Source: Lumnitzera littorea
Taxonomy: Eukaryota; Streptophyta; Magnoliopsida; Myrtales; Combretaceae
Direction of reading: 5' to 3'
DNA: 64,000 nt
NCBI GenBank assembly: GCA_024138015.1
Contig: JAMXBB010000009.1
Span: 43,902,965 to 43,966,964, forward strand
Shown: positions 1 through 12,324 of the stretch, piece after piece
Position numbering within the stretch: the first letter of the stretch is position 1
Layout of the letters: each line of letters opens with the position of its first letter
Translations under genes and position numbers: made by a program
The notes under the pieces: model-generated
What the model saw: the letters and a program-made list of their open reading frames with translations, nothing else
Database searches by the model: none
What the model was told of the DNA's origin: nothing

Positions 1-2611
1 ATCAATACAAACTGTCTATGTAAGAAAGTCGTGTTATGGTCGTACACATAACATGCATCAGTACCAATATCATATACTTTTCCAATTCCTCATCTAATTA
101 GTCAGCATATTTGGCCATTTGGATATAACGTCTAGGAACCTAAGGCAATAAGGAGTTACTTAAGAGTAAGACCACTAAAAAAAAAAAAAAAACCACCCAT
201 TGTGGTTTGGAAATCTAGCACATAGTCAGCTTAGTTAAAGCTACACATTGTGGCCATAATAAGTTAAGCAATGCAATTTTATATGCTCAAAACCCAACTT
301 AACAATATTCAAGCTTTCAAAATCTTGAACTGAAGGTCCTTTCATATCATGACATGAATACAGTAAAAGTACAATAACCTAGTATCGGGCACGAATCTTA
401 AGTTCCACAACATAAACAATTCAACTATCTCAACTTCAACATTGTTTCTCAACTTTATAAAACATTCCTTCAAATAGGGTTCACTTAAGTGAACTTCTTA
501 AAGGACAATTTAGTTTCCAAGTTTTCAAAGCAGAAATAAGAATTGAAAAATCAGTCAAACATGAGGAAACATTTCACTTAGTTAACACACATTCAACGGA
601 ATCAAGTATCCAATCTATCCAACACATCATTACAATTTACAATACAACAAACTCCAAGTTAAGTACACATAGGTTTATTTGCAAAAAAATAGAAATATCC
701 ACTTATCAAGGTTTAACAATAGTGTAAAATCTAAGCTTTACGATGTGGTCCTTCCTTACCTATCATACCTAGGAAAATACACATAGACCCTAAATCAACT
801 ACGAGTTGATACTAAACTCTTATAAGCTTTTACTATCATGTTTCCAAGCTTATTCCAATCGTATCTTATGAATTTCTTATATGATTTTAATAAACCTTAT
901 ATTGTAACGATTGTTATTTTGAGTACTATTAAGATATGTTAACAATCAAGACTAATAAAAAATGTGAAAAGTCCAAAAATACCCCTTCATATTGCCAGTT
1001 CGATCATATGTTATTATAACTTCGTAATTAACTCGAGTAGGCTATAATTCTAAACTAGAAGTCCTAGAAATTATGCTTTTCAACCATGCTCAATATCAAT
1101 TATAGATCTTACATTATCTAGTAACCACTTTAATAGTATTATTTATTATTTTACATATTAGGCTAATATATAGGTTTATACAGGGAAAATACATAATATA
1201 TAGAATATGAGTCCGATTAATTATATGAAAAATACTATAAACTCACAAAAATATACACTTTAGATATTAACTATCATTTGCACTAAACTAACTTATCACC
1301 TATATTTCTAAAAATAGCATTTTAGCTCAAAATTAGTGAAAATTTAGCAAATAAGTTAATTTAATCATAAGATAGAAATGAATTGTTCCAAACATCATTA
1401 TAAAGTTTTAGAAGTCAAAATATATAGGGCTCATACATTTATTTTATTAGCAAAATTATCATTTTTATCCAAAATAATAATAATAAATAGTAACCGTGCT
1501 TATTTTCAATAATTCTTATTACTATAATTAAATACATATATTATTTATATTATATAGCAAAAGTTAACTTGAAAGGACATTATTTAATATTTTTAAAGTT
1601 TAATCTAATTTTCGTCCAAAGAAAGCAGTTCCTTAAACATCCTATATTTTAAGTAATTTTTTAATTAAAATAAAATTACTACATTAATCTACATATAAAA
1701 TAACCTTAGAAAACCAATTTTCACAATTAATTAACACCATTTAGTATATTTAAAAAATTAGAAAACATTCCATTAGAATTTTGGTTCACTTAAACTGGTC
1801 ACTTCTAGCCACTACCAAACTACCTAACCTTATTGGAACAACCAAGCGCACCACCCACTCTTTAACCCTTATGCTACTCCAAGTCAAGTTGCTCCTAACC
1901 TAGTGAACTGCCTTAGATCAAACCGTGCCCTATTTTTCTTATTTTTTTCTAATTTTTCTTAAGTAATTTTCTTGTGTTTTCAGATTTCCAAAATCTTATT
2001 TTTGATGTGTTTAGGTCCTATTTATAATTTATAAGTTGATTAGATTCATTAAAAATTAGACATGTAGCATATACTTATCATTTTTTAGTTTTTTTAAGCT
2101 TCAGGTATCAATTTCCTATTAAATTATTGAGGACTCATGTTTTCCATTATTTCTCATGCTGCCACATCATTGATGACTCATCCATTCACTTTTTAGTTAA
2201 TTTCACATGATTTTATATTTTTTTTCCTTAGTTTTAATAATTTATTATTATATATATGTATTTAATACATATAATGCATATCCTATGTTAATATATGTAT
2301 ATAACATATAATTCAACTTCATTTATTATTTTTGAAAGTTAAATAATTTATTTCTAATATCTCGCTATATCTTAAAGTTCGAATTTTGCATTTTCGATAA
2401 TTAGTAGCTTTATCAATAAATTAATATTTTTCTTAAATTAATCCTTTTACATAGCTTATTTTGAGAAATTGACTTTACTAAAATACTTTATCTAACTTTT
2501 CTAACTTTATTGTGGAGTTTAAACTAAAACGGATAACATAACCTGATACTCTAAATTTACAAGTTTAGATCCTAAGGTTATCATATGGGCTCGAGACCTT
2601 CGGGTATTACA
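1..2611. mobile_element. Terminal part of a long LTR, inserted in a gag gene
   Basis: AT-rich sequence with no open frame of note, ending at 2611 in gggtattaca, a typical LTR 3' end. At 2612 the sequence switches at once to the gag start of a minus-strand chromovirus-type element, so 2611 is an insertion edge. The left end lies outside the window, so the 5-bp target copy (tcgtc expected, 2612-2616) cannot be checked. The end resembles Tekay/Del-type LTR ends known in plants; this is a weak lineage guess. No primer site follows, so it is a 3' LTR, a solo LTR, or a minus-strand 5' LTR. I see no gene in it. Confidence 0.5.
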
Positions 2612-3007
2612 TCGTCCATGGTGGATAATACTACTATTATCATTTCTAATACCAATGTTGATACATACATCCATCATTCTCTTCAACAAAACTTAGTAAT
2701 AGACTCAGTTTCCAAAATACAATAGATAAGGTTCCTTTGAGACAAACAACTTGCATAAACACTTACCCATACATGAATGGTCAAACTAATTGTAGATGCA
2801 ACTATTATCTTGAAAAACAATAAACCCAAGTAAAACTTGCTTTGCTTTTATATGTTAGAAATAGGGCAAAACAGAGTACATAGCCACAACAAATTATTAT
2901 GCCTTCAACTTACTCAATCACTCATAACTAAGCTCTATGTAACTACAACACATGACTAGAACAAACACTACTACTTAAGAGAGCTCAAACACAACTTACC
3001 TAAATAA

Positions 3008-3026
3008 ACCTCTACTGTAAAACCAA
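3008..3026 (-). other. Primer binding site (initiator-Met tRNA type)
   Basis: On the minus strand the site reads TTGGTTTTACAGTAGAGG, two bases after the LTR end. It is a decayed form of TTGGTATCAAAGTAGAGG seen at 35562-35544. It is complementary in type to the 3' end of plant initiator-Met tRNA, used to prime minus-strand DNA synthesis. Confidence 0.7.
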
Positions 3027-3028
3027 GA

Positions 3029-3938
3029 TGATATGGTGCCCCAAGAATAGACAAGGGTGACCATATTGGGATAGGTTAAAGCTTATAGAAAGCTTGAAAA
3101 CGAAAATGAGAAATGTGCAAATAATAATGAGAGTAAACAAGCAAAACCACGAATGATTCTGAAGAAGTGACATACTAAGGAAACTCCGTAGAGTTATAAA
3201 GTTAACTTAATATGATGTACAAGTTGCTTAGTGAGGTCACTTAGCACCTAGCCTTGCTTAAGGTTTAGGATAAGAGTAAGGAGAGGAAAGTAAGCAATGA
3301 AGATGCTCATAAAAAGGAAGTATATTCAATATAAGAGGCATGATGATGTTTGTGGCTATATGTTAGAAGGGTATTTATAATTGAAATGTTACAGCATCCT
3401 ACCTTAAATGAAAAAGACAAAAAGGGAATTGCCTAAACGAAGTAATGTTGAAGGAAAAATAAAGGGGTACAAATGAAAATTCAAACAAATTAATGATTAA
3501 TGCAACAAAATCCTTTCATGTAGGTTTAGATATGTAGTGATAGCTCACTGGAGATGCTTTTTGTAGAAATAAACAAATGGTATGGTCAAGATGGAAGTCA
3601 TCGAGCAGACACGTCAAGTAGACTTAGGGACCTCCCAAAAACGCATAGGTGCAGATGTATGCTGGGGTTCTCGACATCAATATTGCTAAGCTAAAGGTTA
3701 GCATGGTTATGGCTGAGTAGATGTATGAGGGGTTGTAGTGTCAGTGGTGTATACTTTAGGTTGACACTCAACTACTAATAGATGAGAAGTTACTCGGCTC
3801 AGTGTATGGAGTTGGTCAGTAGTGAGGATTAGCTTAGCCTTATCAAGAGTTAGCTAGAATAGTAGAATACGTTTTAGTAATCCCTCAAGACATAGTGCTT
3901 AGGCTTAGGTTAATGGTTCGATAGTTTAATTCCTATTA
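3029..3938 (-). repeat. 5' LTR of the minus-strand chromovirus-type element
   Basis: Plus-strand edges are tgatatgg (3029) and tcctatta (3938), matching tgatatgt and tcctatca of the LTR at 35565-36448. In element orientation it starts TAATAGGAATT, a TG-to-TA decayed LTR end, and stops ...CATATCA. Length about 910 bp. The LTR start encodes the last residues of the polyprotein in this family. Contains no other gene. Confidence 0.8.
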
Positions 3939-3999
3939 AGTAGGCACCTTAATGAAGATTGCTTAGCCAGTTTAGAGTAGCTCTATGCTAATTTGGCTG
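3939..3999 (+). mobile_element. Left remnant of the Tat-type element
   Basis: This 61-bp stretch lies between two minus-strand insertions. It ends ggctg at the solo LTR, and the far side of that LTR resumes with ggcta at 6852, so it is continuous with the Tat leader/gag region at 6852 onward. Too short to show coding function. Confidence 0.6.
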
Positions 4000-6851
4000 T
4001 GTAAACCCTAAATAATCGGTAGTTTGAACCTTAATTTAAGTCCGAGTATCCTAAACTATATCATGAAGCGATATGGCTAGTAACAATAAAAGATTATGAA
4101 ATTTAATAAATCAAATATAATACTAATAATAAAGACCCTAGAACTTGATCGAAACCTTAAATCGCGTACTGAAACCCTAAATTTGATTTACACATAATTA
4201 ACCAAAATCGAACTAGAACTTGATCGAAGCCCTAAAACCATAACTTTAAGTCTATAAAATAATAAAATATCACTCAATAGTGATATAATTGTAGTCGATT
4301 GCAATTATCGACTAAATTGCATAATCATGTAAAATTTTTAATGAAATCGTTAAAATAACTTATAAAAATTATAATTGTAACGAGTATCAATTAAATTGAT
4401 AAATTTTCATAAAAATCCAAAATTAATTTATGATAATTATTTTTATGATTTTTATGTTTAGAAAAGTTACATATATTTATTTTTAATTTCTATTTTCTCC
4501 CTTTTTTCCTTCTTTCTTTTTCTCTTTTCTTTCTTCTCCTAATTTCCTATGGTTGCCACATTCTGGAAAAGAAAAAGAAAAGATCAAAAGCCAATAGCCC
4601 ACATGATACAATTCTGATTCCAGGTGTTGCAATTATAAAATAAAATCAATTACAAATGGATTAAGTTGTCTTGCCTACATAAATGCTAAATCTATTAGAT
4701 TTGTTTTACAACTTATATAATCTAATTTCAGCTACATGTTAGGACATCTGAAACTTTGGAATAAAAGAAAGAAAAAAAAAAAACCCAGCAAAAATATTAC
4801 ACATACGCACACACAAAACTCAAACCAGAAAAAAAAAAAAAAGAGAAGAAGAAAAGAAAACAAAACCGAAAAGAGCAAAAGGAAAAGAAGAAGAAGAAGA
4901 CTAAGAAGATTAACTAAATTACTAAAGGATTGACGTAGGTTGGTATTTAATTTTTGTATATGTATATATATACTTTATATTACGTACATACATATATATT
5001 AGGTATTTATTATTTTTCTTTTTATGTATTACATGTATGTATGCACAAAGGTATCTCTAAAGTATGTAAATGTATGTGTATGATATAGATATACTATTTA
5101 TTTCTTTATGTATATGTATGTATGTATAAAGAAGACTACATATGGTATGTATTTAGTATGTTCATTAGGCAAGTATTGAGATATATATATTTATATATAG
5201 ACATATATGCATGTACACGAAAATAAATCTATGTATGTATGTCTTATACATGTATGAATAATTAGTATTTGGTATATTATATATACACATGTATTAGCTA
5301 TTTTTGTATTTATGTATTCAAGTAAATATTTTTTTTATGTATAAGAGGTATGTATAGTTGACGTGCTAGTATGTATGTACATATATAAACATAATATTTT
5401 ATATATAAAATATAAAGACATCTATATTATACTTATACATATTATACGTATATATCTAGCATAAAGCATATAATGGAATTCAAACTAATTTCATACATGA
5501 AGTATACCGTGCATTAAATAATATATACTATACAATAATATTTGCTACNNNNNNNNNNNNNNNNNNNNNNNNNNNNNNNNNNNNNNNNNNNNNNNNNNNN
5601 NNNNNNNAGCTACCTTTGGATTATTATGACCCTTGAGTCAACTATGGCTGAGTGAGTTTTTCCTAATAATCCTATACTTGCTTGTGTTTTTAATTAGTGA
5701 ATATAAATTATGATCAATAATTGAATGTTGTATGGGGTTGAGTTATGCTTATGTATAATAATCGTTTATTAATGGTGATTGTTGCATAGTAGATTCACTA
5801 AGAACTGATTGTTTATGAACTTGATTGATCGTGAACTTAATTGATCACTGAATAATAAGACCTAATTTTACTCAATTAGAAAAAGTTAACTTGAAATACG
5901 CATAACCATACACCGTATAACTATTCCCAACCGTCATATTACACGGAGGTAGTGAGAGATCATATGTAGGTTGATTATTTGATTGTTATAGATTTTATAT
6001 GGTACAAATGTACGATATGACCTCTTGGCCCACGGGATTACTAAGTATTGGAGACACCAACCACCTGGTTAAGGATTGAGTCTAGAAGTCTCCGTTTAGG
6101 GGTGAGTGAAGGCTGCGTGAACTTACTCACAATCATACGTAGAACTCGTTTTTGATAAAACTGATAATGGATATACCATTACTTTTTAAATATGAAACGT
6201 GGAGTTTCCTTATGAGATAAGTTTTAGTATGATACCCGGATTTGACTGTGCCGATGTATCTTCAACCCTAACTTTAGAGGGCATTAAATTTGAGTTGCAT
6301 GCAGTACCTGGTCACCTGCATGTATATGTTTAGCATACTGATTGACATGCATTCATATGATTGAATTTAATTAATGTATAACTTGATTATGGTATGGTTG
6401 AGAAAATCATCTCACTAAGTTAGTTAGCTTATACCCTTGTAGTCTTCTTTCATAGACTGAGTTGTTCGTAAAGTTAGGCCATCGCATGCTCGAGGTTAGT
6501 TATTCATCAGGGGGTCAATGTAGGAGTAAGACATGATCAGAGTATACTCATGATAGTTTAACTAGATTATAGATCTGATTATGTAATCAAATGATACTAG
6601 TTTGAGTTAAGAAATGCTTTAGACTTCTTATTTGTAAATTCTTATATATAAATAGATTATGTATTATATTTCTTTATCTTATTATTGTTATCATGAAATG
6701 ATATTGCTCATGCTTACACAACTCTTAATTGTTAGTTGTAGTTGTAGCCTTGTGTATCACATAAAGGGTTGTCAATTGTAAGGGAATTTAATCTATAGTC
6801 CTTTATATGATATATAGCAATTGCCACAACTAGCCCCCTTGGGTCATGATA
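4000..6851 (-). repeat. Solo LTR (long-LTR family, copy B) with 5-bp target duplication
   Basis: The plus strand starts tgtaaaccc and ends gggtcatgata, the reverse complement of an LTR running TATCATGACCC ... GGGTTTACA. Flanks are ggctg (3995-3999) and ggcta (6852-6856), a 5-bp target duplication with one change. It shares many blocks with the reverse complement of the LTR at 18332-21829, for example around 6280-6360 versus 18890-18990. No internal region, primer site or second LTR is present, so it is a solo LTR left by LTR-LTR recombination. It contains a purine-rich tract at 4760-4900, TATG/TA-rich DNA at 4950-5460, and the 59-base gap. No gene. Confidence 0.85.
5549..5607. other. Assembly gap (59 N)
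   Basis: A run of unknown bases inside solo LTR copy B, next to low-complexity TA/TATG-rich DNA, which probably caused the break. Confidence 1.
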
Positions 6852-6899
6852 GGCTAAGAAGAACTAAGAAATATTTAAGAAGAATGATGAGATCTTAAA

Positions 6900-7970
6900 T
6901 CTTATTCAAAAAAATAGTTCGCCCAATCAGAATCAAGAGCATGTAGATAATAGTACTGAAGATTGATAATACAGTCCATTTACCTAAATTACTAAGAAAG
7001 CAGGTTAGAGTTATGTATGGACTAATAATTCATGACAGCAAGTGCATCATGACAGTCCATCGCATGTAAGTGCTCCTACTATGACTAGTTGTCAATTTAT
7101 GATTAAGAAGAGTCCTTTTGTTCTAAAAATTTTAAGAGAAGTGATACCATGGCGTATTAAATTGCTACAGTTTAAGACATATAATGGAATAAAAAACCTG
7201 GAGGATCTTATCGATTATTACTACACACTTGCCAAGTTGTACAGCTTTAGTGATGCAATAGCTTGCTAATCATTTCCCTTGACTTTGAGAAATGTTGTAA
7301 GTACATGGTTTTGACACTTAAAACCAAATACTATTACATATTTTGAAGATTTGGTAGAAGTGTTCTTTGAGCACTTCCTTGTAACCAAACTTTTGGTTGA
7401 GGACTCAACTGTCCTTAATACCATCAAACAAAGGTTTGATGAATCAATTGATGGAGTGAAGCCATATGGAGATTTCTTCAAATCTTTAGTCAAAATTAAG
7501 CCAAAGAATTTTGTGGAATTTAAGGCCAAAGTTACCTCTTACATTTGATGAGTAGACAATATAAAAGCTTAGCATGAGGTCAAACAAAGCAAAGGTGATT
7601 GGAAAATTGATAAGAATAAGAAGAGTACAAAAAATAGCTTAGTGAAAGTGATGACCAATATTCAAAAAGCAATAGTGGTGAAAGGAAAAGGCTACATATT
7701 CCAACTTATTCGATTCAAACTCCCTTTCATCATCCAATACTAAATATAATAATAGAAGTGTAGAATTAGAGAGTATTTTAATGGCTTGAATGTATATGGG
7801 GAACCCATCATGAAGAAATTCAAATAAATGTTGTGATTTCCATTACAATAGAGGCCATAACATCGGCAAGTATAAACAGCTCAAAAATACGATTGAAGAT
7901 GTGATCCAAAGAGATTACTTAAGCAAGTTTCTAGCTCATGATGTTGAGAACATTGAGTGACAGGCCTAAA
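6900..7970 (+). pseudogene. gag of the Tat-type element
   Basis: Gag would form the particle and bind element RNA. The matrix/capsid part is readable in one frame from about 7042 to 7548, with one in-frame stop near 7267. It has the retrotransposon-gag pattern: a SYDG-like segment (here TYNGIKN), then SDAIAC, FPLTLR, STWF and a KQRFDESI stretch. After a frameshift comes a knuckle at 7829-7885 with the pattern CCDFHYNRGH, then YKQLKNTIEDVI and YLSKFL, which fits the known C-x-FH-x-GH-x-LK-x-IE-x-L block of this lineage, with a Cys replaced by Tyr. Stops and the frameshift make it non-functional. It follows solo LTR B by about 50 bp of leader. Confidence 0.8.
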
Positions 7971-8149
7971 GGAGAAGAGATGAGTAAGATCATTATGAAC
8001 GACCTCCTCAAGCTAAAAGGGAGGTAAGAGAAGGAGGTAATAATAATAAGGCTTTGAATAATGTCATAAACACCATTGTTGATATACCTTCCAGTTTAGG
8101 CTAGTCTTGATCTTTAAGCACAACTAATGCCATACATTATGCTTACAAT

Positions 8150-8560
8150 GTGTAAGGTAGGAAGGTCAATGTTAATAATTCCATTTTTTTCAAAGAAAAG
8201 GATTTCGAAGGCATAAAAAGGCCTCATGATTATGTACTACTGATCAATGCAAGGATTATGAACTTCAAGGTTAAGAAAATCTTAATTGACATTGCAAGTT
8301 TGGTAGATATCATATTTCAACATGCATCCAACTAGATGAAGCCAAAGATTAAAGCATGATTGAGATCCTACAATGATGACTAAAGTGCTTTTAATAGTTA
8401 ACCGGCATGTGTAACTAGGGTGATCTCTCTCCTAGTCCAAATTGGAGATGATGAGAATGTGGCGAAAGATAAAGTGGATTTCTTCGTCATCAAATGTTCG
8501 TCACCCTATAATACGATTGTAGGCTAACCATGCCATAACTTGTTTAGCATGGTTCCTTTA
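8150..8560 (+). pseudogene. Aspartic protease of the Tat-type element
   Basis: Would cleave the Gag-Pol polyprotein. The active-site region is at about 8255-8330, reading ILIDIASLVDIIF where D-T/N-G-S is expected. The catalytic Asp (8288-8290) remains, but T-G is replaced by I-A. The downstream SYNDDxSAFNS-like and FFVIKCSSPYNTIVG-like text (8370-8525) matches the usual linker of this family. Several stops are present. Call rests on position between gag and reverse transcriptase plus the remnant motif. Confidence 0.65.
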
Positions 8561-8889
8561 ATGGAACGTTTAAAGGAAGAATTCCCTACTCCTATTGTAG
8601 ATGGAGTGTGCAGGGGAAATTAGCTGTTGGCTAAGTCATTATACTTAAGGGCGTATGCAAGGAAGTTTTTCATCTTGAGGTGAATCTAGAGAGCAATTCA
8701 CATAGCATAGAAAGTGTTGAGGAAGAGGTAGAGGAAATTCAACTTGGAGATGACCTAGCTAAAACAACTAAGATAGGGATGCCCTTATCGAAGAAGATCA
8801 GATAAGACTTGATTAAGTACCTTCAGAATAATGCTAATATTTTTGCATGGTCTCCCTTAGATATGTTAAGCATCTATAGAAAGGTTGTA

Positions 8890-9720
8890 ACCCATCAGTT
8901 GTAGATAGATCCTAATGTGAAAGTTATTCAACAAGAGAAGAGGCATTTTGCCCCTAAACTGCAAGCATCAATCGAAGAAGAAGTTCAAACATTACTAAAA
9001 GCAAGGTTTATAAGGGAAGAGCCTTGTCTAACATAGTTAGCTAATTCTGTGCTAGTCAAGAAGTCAAAGGACAAGTGGTGTATGTGCATAGGCTTTACTG
9101 ACTTGAATAAGGCTTGCCTTAAGGACTACTCTCCCTTGTGGAGAATTTATCATATGGTGGATTCAACTACCAGATATGCCTTCTTTTCTTTTATGGATAC
9201 ATTTTCTAGCTATAAACAAATCAAAATGGAGAAGTAAGATGAGATACACACCTCGCTTATTACGAACATTAGAACATATTGCTATATAGTTATGCCCTTT
9301 GGGCTAAAGAATGCTAGTGCAACTTACCAAAGGCTTGTAATGAAAATGTTTAAACCCTAAATCTACCATAATGTTGAAGTGTATGTCAATGATATGATAG
9401 TCAAGAGTAAAGAAGAGGATTAGCACCTTACCGACCTACATGAGACATTCGATACATTGAAGAGGTACAACATGAAGATAAATACACATAAATGCATTTT
9501 TGGGGCTACCTTAGGTAAATTCTTGGGTAATATGGTAATCCAATGGGACATTGAAGCAAATTAGAGAAACATTGATGCGATAAAGAATATGAAATACCTC
9601 AGTACAATTAAAGAAGTTTAGGAGTTAATAGGTCGGATTGCTACCTTGAATAGATTTGTCTTAAGGAGTGCAGATTGATGCACTAAGTTTTTCAAGATTT
9701 TGAGGAATCCTAAGGAGTTT
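8890..9720 (+). pseudogene. Reverse transcriptase of the Tat-type element
   Basis: Copies element RNA into DNA. Readable text includes SVLVKKS then WCMCIGFTDLNKAC (9049-9110), FMDTFSSYKQIKM (9195-9235), MPFGLKNASATYQRL (9292-9340) and KFLGNMV. The catalytic box is YVNDM at about 9382-9396 instead of YVDDM, a G-to-A change of the first Asp, so the enzyme would be dead even without the stops at 9238, 9358 and 9421. The tail, RIATLNRFV, is typical of Tat/Athila elements. Adjacent to RNase H. Confidence 0.9.
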
Positions 9721-9779
9721 AGATGGACTAATGAATGTGAGGCTACATTCAAAAAGTTGAAGGATTTCTATCATCTCCA

Positions 9780-10130
9780 TTGATGCTTTCAAAACTCATT
9801 CCCCAAGAAGACTTGTTCTTGAATCTATCTATTAGCAGCCAAGCTCTTTCCTTTGTCCTTGTCCATATAGAGGGAAAAGAGCACAAGTCACTCTATTATG
9901 TAAGCAACGTCTTGCAAGGTCCGGAGCAAAGTTATGCCAATATTGAGAGATTTGTGTAAGCCATGGTGATTTTAGCAAGGAAGCTAAAGCCATATTTCAA
10001 AGCTCATCATATCATAGTTTTCTCTAATCAACCACTATGATAGGCCTTATAGCAACCTAATTCCTTAAGAAGGATGATGAAGTATGCCCTTCAATTAAGT
10101 GCTTATGGTGCTCAATATAAACCTAGAATG
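9780..10130 (+). pseudogene. First RNase H domain (gypsy type) of the Tat-type element
   Basis: Would remove the RNA strand from RNA-DNA hybrids. Readable blocks are SSQALSFVLVHIEGKEH near 9830-9885, LYYVSNVLQGPEQSYANIE at 9890-9945, and ILARKLKPYFKAHHI near 9970-10010. The spacing after the reverse transcriptase is as expected. Stops at several points. Confidence 0.75.
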
Positions 10131-10610
10131 ACACTAAAGGTGCAAGTCTTGGTAGACTTTGTGGTTGAATTTACCGAATAAGAGGACAACATTAAGATGG
10201 CTAAGAAACTTGTTTGGAAATTATACATAGATGGTTCTTCTACGTGAAGGACTTGTCTTGTAAGGACCACAAAATGTGAAAATACAATATGCAATGAAGT
10301 TTGGATTTCTAGTAAGTAATAACAAGGTTGAATATGAAACCTTACTTGCCGAATTGAAGTTAGCAAAGAAAGTTAGAGCGGAAAATTTTGAAGCCTTTTT
10401 AAACTCACAATTGATAGTAAACCAAGTTAAATGAGACTATATGACTAAGGAGGAAATAATGAGCAAGCACTTAGCTATTGTATGAACACTTTTAGAGGAA
10501 TTTTAGTCCTTCATGATTATGAAGATTCTTAGAGCTCAAAATATCATTGCCAATAAATTGTCAAAATTTGACAAGTACATCGCTTTCTAATTTGAATGAC
10601 AAACTCTTCA
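10130..10610 (+). pseudogene. Second RNase H domain (archaeal-like) of the Tat-type element
   Basis: WKLYIDGSS at 10214-10240 is the conserved start of the extra RNase H known in plant Tat elements. A frameshift follows, then NNKVEYETLLAELKLAKK at 10318-10371, SQLIVNQVK near 10408 and NIIANKLSKF near 10540, which correspond to the E, D and D catalytic segments of the family. A dual RNase H is a diagnostic known feature of the lineage. Non-functional through stops and a frameshift. Confidence 0.8.
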
Positions 10611-10789
10611 TTGAGTACTTGTCAAGCAAGAGTCTAGAAGTGATAGAACAATGCTACGAGGTGCATTCTTACTCGAAAGAGAAATCATGAATGGACTCAA
10701 TCATTAAGTATTTGAAAGATGGGGTGCTACCTACAAACAAGAAAGAAGCTTAGAGGCTTATATATCAAGTTGCAAATTATACTCTAATT

Positions 10790-11454
10790 GATGACAAGCT
10801 ATATAATCACAACTTTACTTAACTCTACCTTCATTATCGTACACCAAGGAATGCATAACAAGTTCTATTTAATTTGCATGTAAAAGTGTACAATAAATAC
10901 ATGAAGGCTCAGACATTGTATGTTTGAGCTATGAAGCCTAACTAATATTGGCCAACCATGAAAGAAGATGCTAAGAATGCAATATAACAATGCCCACAAT
11001 ATCAAAAGCACGAAGTTTTAAGCCATGCACCCTTTAATGAGTTGCATAGTTTAACTAGCCCTTAGCCTTTTGCTCAATGGGGATGGATATACTTAGGCAT
11101 TTTTTGAAGGCTATTGCATAACATCAATTTATAATAGTCACAATAGACTATTTCACCAAGTGGGTAGAAGCAAAGGCACTAGCAAAGATAATCGAGCAAA
11201 AGGTTGAGTCATTCATATCAAACTTTATTCTATCAAGATTTGAAGGTCTCTACATGATATCACCAATAATGGTCTATAGTTCAATAATGATATGTTTTGA
11301 ATTACACTTCAGTGGCTCGTCTCTAAACTAACAGGCAACTGGAGGCTAGTAACATGACTATCCTATACAATTTAAACTGGAGAGTTGATCAAGCAAAAGG
11401 GAAATGGGTTAACGAGCTTCTTAACATCTTATGAGAATACAAGACTACCCATAG
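10790..11454 (+). pseudogene. Integrase of the Tat-type element, truncated
   Basis: Would insert the DNA copy into the host genome. The zinc-binding part is poorly kept (YWPTMKEDA near 10945, CPQYQKHE near 11000). The core follows with PFAQWGWI near 11070 and IDYFTKWVEAKAL at 11143-11176. The final readable text, KGKWVNELLNILxEYKTTH at 11395-11450, matches the usual pre-C-terminal segment. It then stops abruptly at the LTR at 11455. Frame changes at about 11100. Confidence 0.8.
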
Positions 11455-12322
11455 TGTTAGAAATCAAGCTACTGGACCAATGACCCGCAGCTGAGCCTGA
11501 GGACTAAAGGGATTGGCAAGATAAATCCTCTTACTCCAATCAACTCCTACTAAGGCTGAGTATCTCCTTATAGACTCATTTTGCATGCAGAGCCAAATAA
11601 CTGCCTATTTCTCATAGATAGTGTGTTGAGAAGTAGAAGGCTGACACAACAACCAATCGTCATTCTCACTTATGCCTGGCCAATCACTTATTCGGCATCA
11701 CCTTTGCCGAGATGCTGAGAAGACTTCGGACTGACTAAGCCACCATTACTTGGACAAGCAATCTAATCATTCTTTTTGTCTGTATCTTCTAACAATATCA
11801 CCAATATAGCATCGCCATATATATAGAATTACGTGTAGAATCCATTACACCAATGATTGTTTTCCTTGAATATTCATTTTTACTCTTTTGTATCTTGTAC
11901 ATTACTTCCTTAGGAAATACCCTTTTTGTTTTTTCCCTTTTGGCTAAGCTGCCCTAACTTATGGGTACAAATACCCTTGTATTTGTAGTTGTAGATAGAT
12001 TGAACATTAATACACTTAACAATTTGTCTCTCATAAACATTACTCTATTTAAACTTATTTTCACTCTTATCTTAACCCTTAAGTAAAGCTAGGTGGCAAG
12101 TAATCTCACTGGTCTATCTTATGTGTCATATTAAATTGTGTCGTGAGTCCTTAGAAGTTCCATTAGTGCGCATATCCATTAGAGCTGTTTGTAGGTTTTT
12201 GCTTACTTTTCATTTGCATCTACTCTTTCGCAAATCCCCCATCATTTTCTTTTCGAGCTTTTAGCAAGCTTGGACCCATTCAGAAACTAGCCTTGTATGT
12301 TCTTGGCTACAGTTAACAACAT
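11455..12322 (+). repeat. 5' LTR of the composite element
   Basis: Starts TGTTAGAAATCAAGCTACTG and ends ...AACA before the primer site. It aligns along its length with 22959-23793 and, reversed, with 29990-30869 and 35565-36448. The first about 60 bp carry the end of the polyprotein frame (GPMTR motif). A TATA-like stretch ccatatatata lies near 11815, a plausible transcription start region. About 868 bp. Confidence 0.85.
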
Positions 12323-12324
12323 CT

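Larger units (their letters stand above)
2612..3938 (-). mobile_element. 5' end of a minus-strand chromovirus-type Ty3/gypsy element
   Basis: Read on the minus strand this is 5' LTR (3938 down to 3029), primer site (3026-3008), about 390 bp of leader, and a gag start codon at 2619-2617 inside ccatgg. The leader and start match those of the complete element at 29990-36448 (ccatggtg at 35303) and the plus element at 12559. Everything downstream of the gag start is displaced by the LTR at 1-2611. The right flank (agtag, 3939-3943) would be one copy of its target duplication. Confidence in identity comes from three-way similarity of leader, primer site and LTR. Confidence 0.8.
6852..11454 (+). 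mobile_element. Tat-type Ty3/gypsy retrotransposon, decayed, 3' truncated
   Basis: In order: gag, CCHC-like knuckle, protease, reverse transcriptase, RNase H, a second RNase H, integrase. The domain order with two RNase H domains is the known mark of the plant Tat lineage. Frames are broken many times. The 5' part is split by solo LTR copy B. The integrase is cut at 11454 by the 5' LTR of the composite element starting at 11455, and I could not find the remainder in the window. No LTR of this element is visible. Confidence 0.85.

Noticed and set aside
4736..4933. Lys/Arg-rich open frame of 65 codons
   Set aside because: Purine-rich low-complexity DNA inside solo LTR copy B; no start context or conserved partner in copy A.
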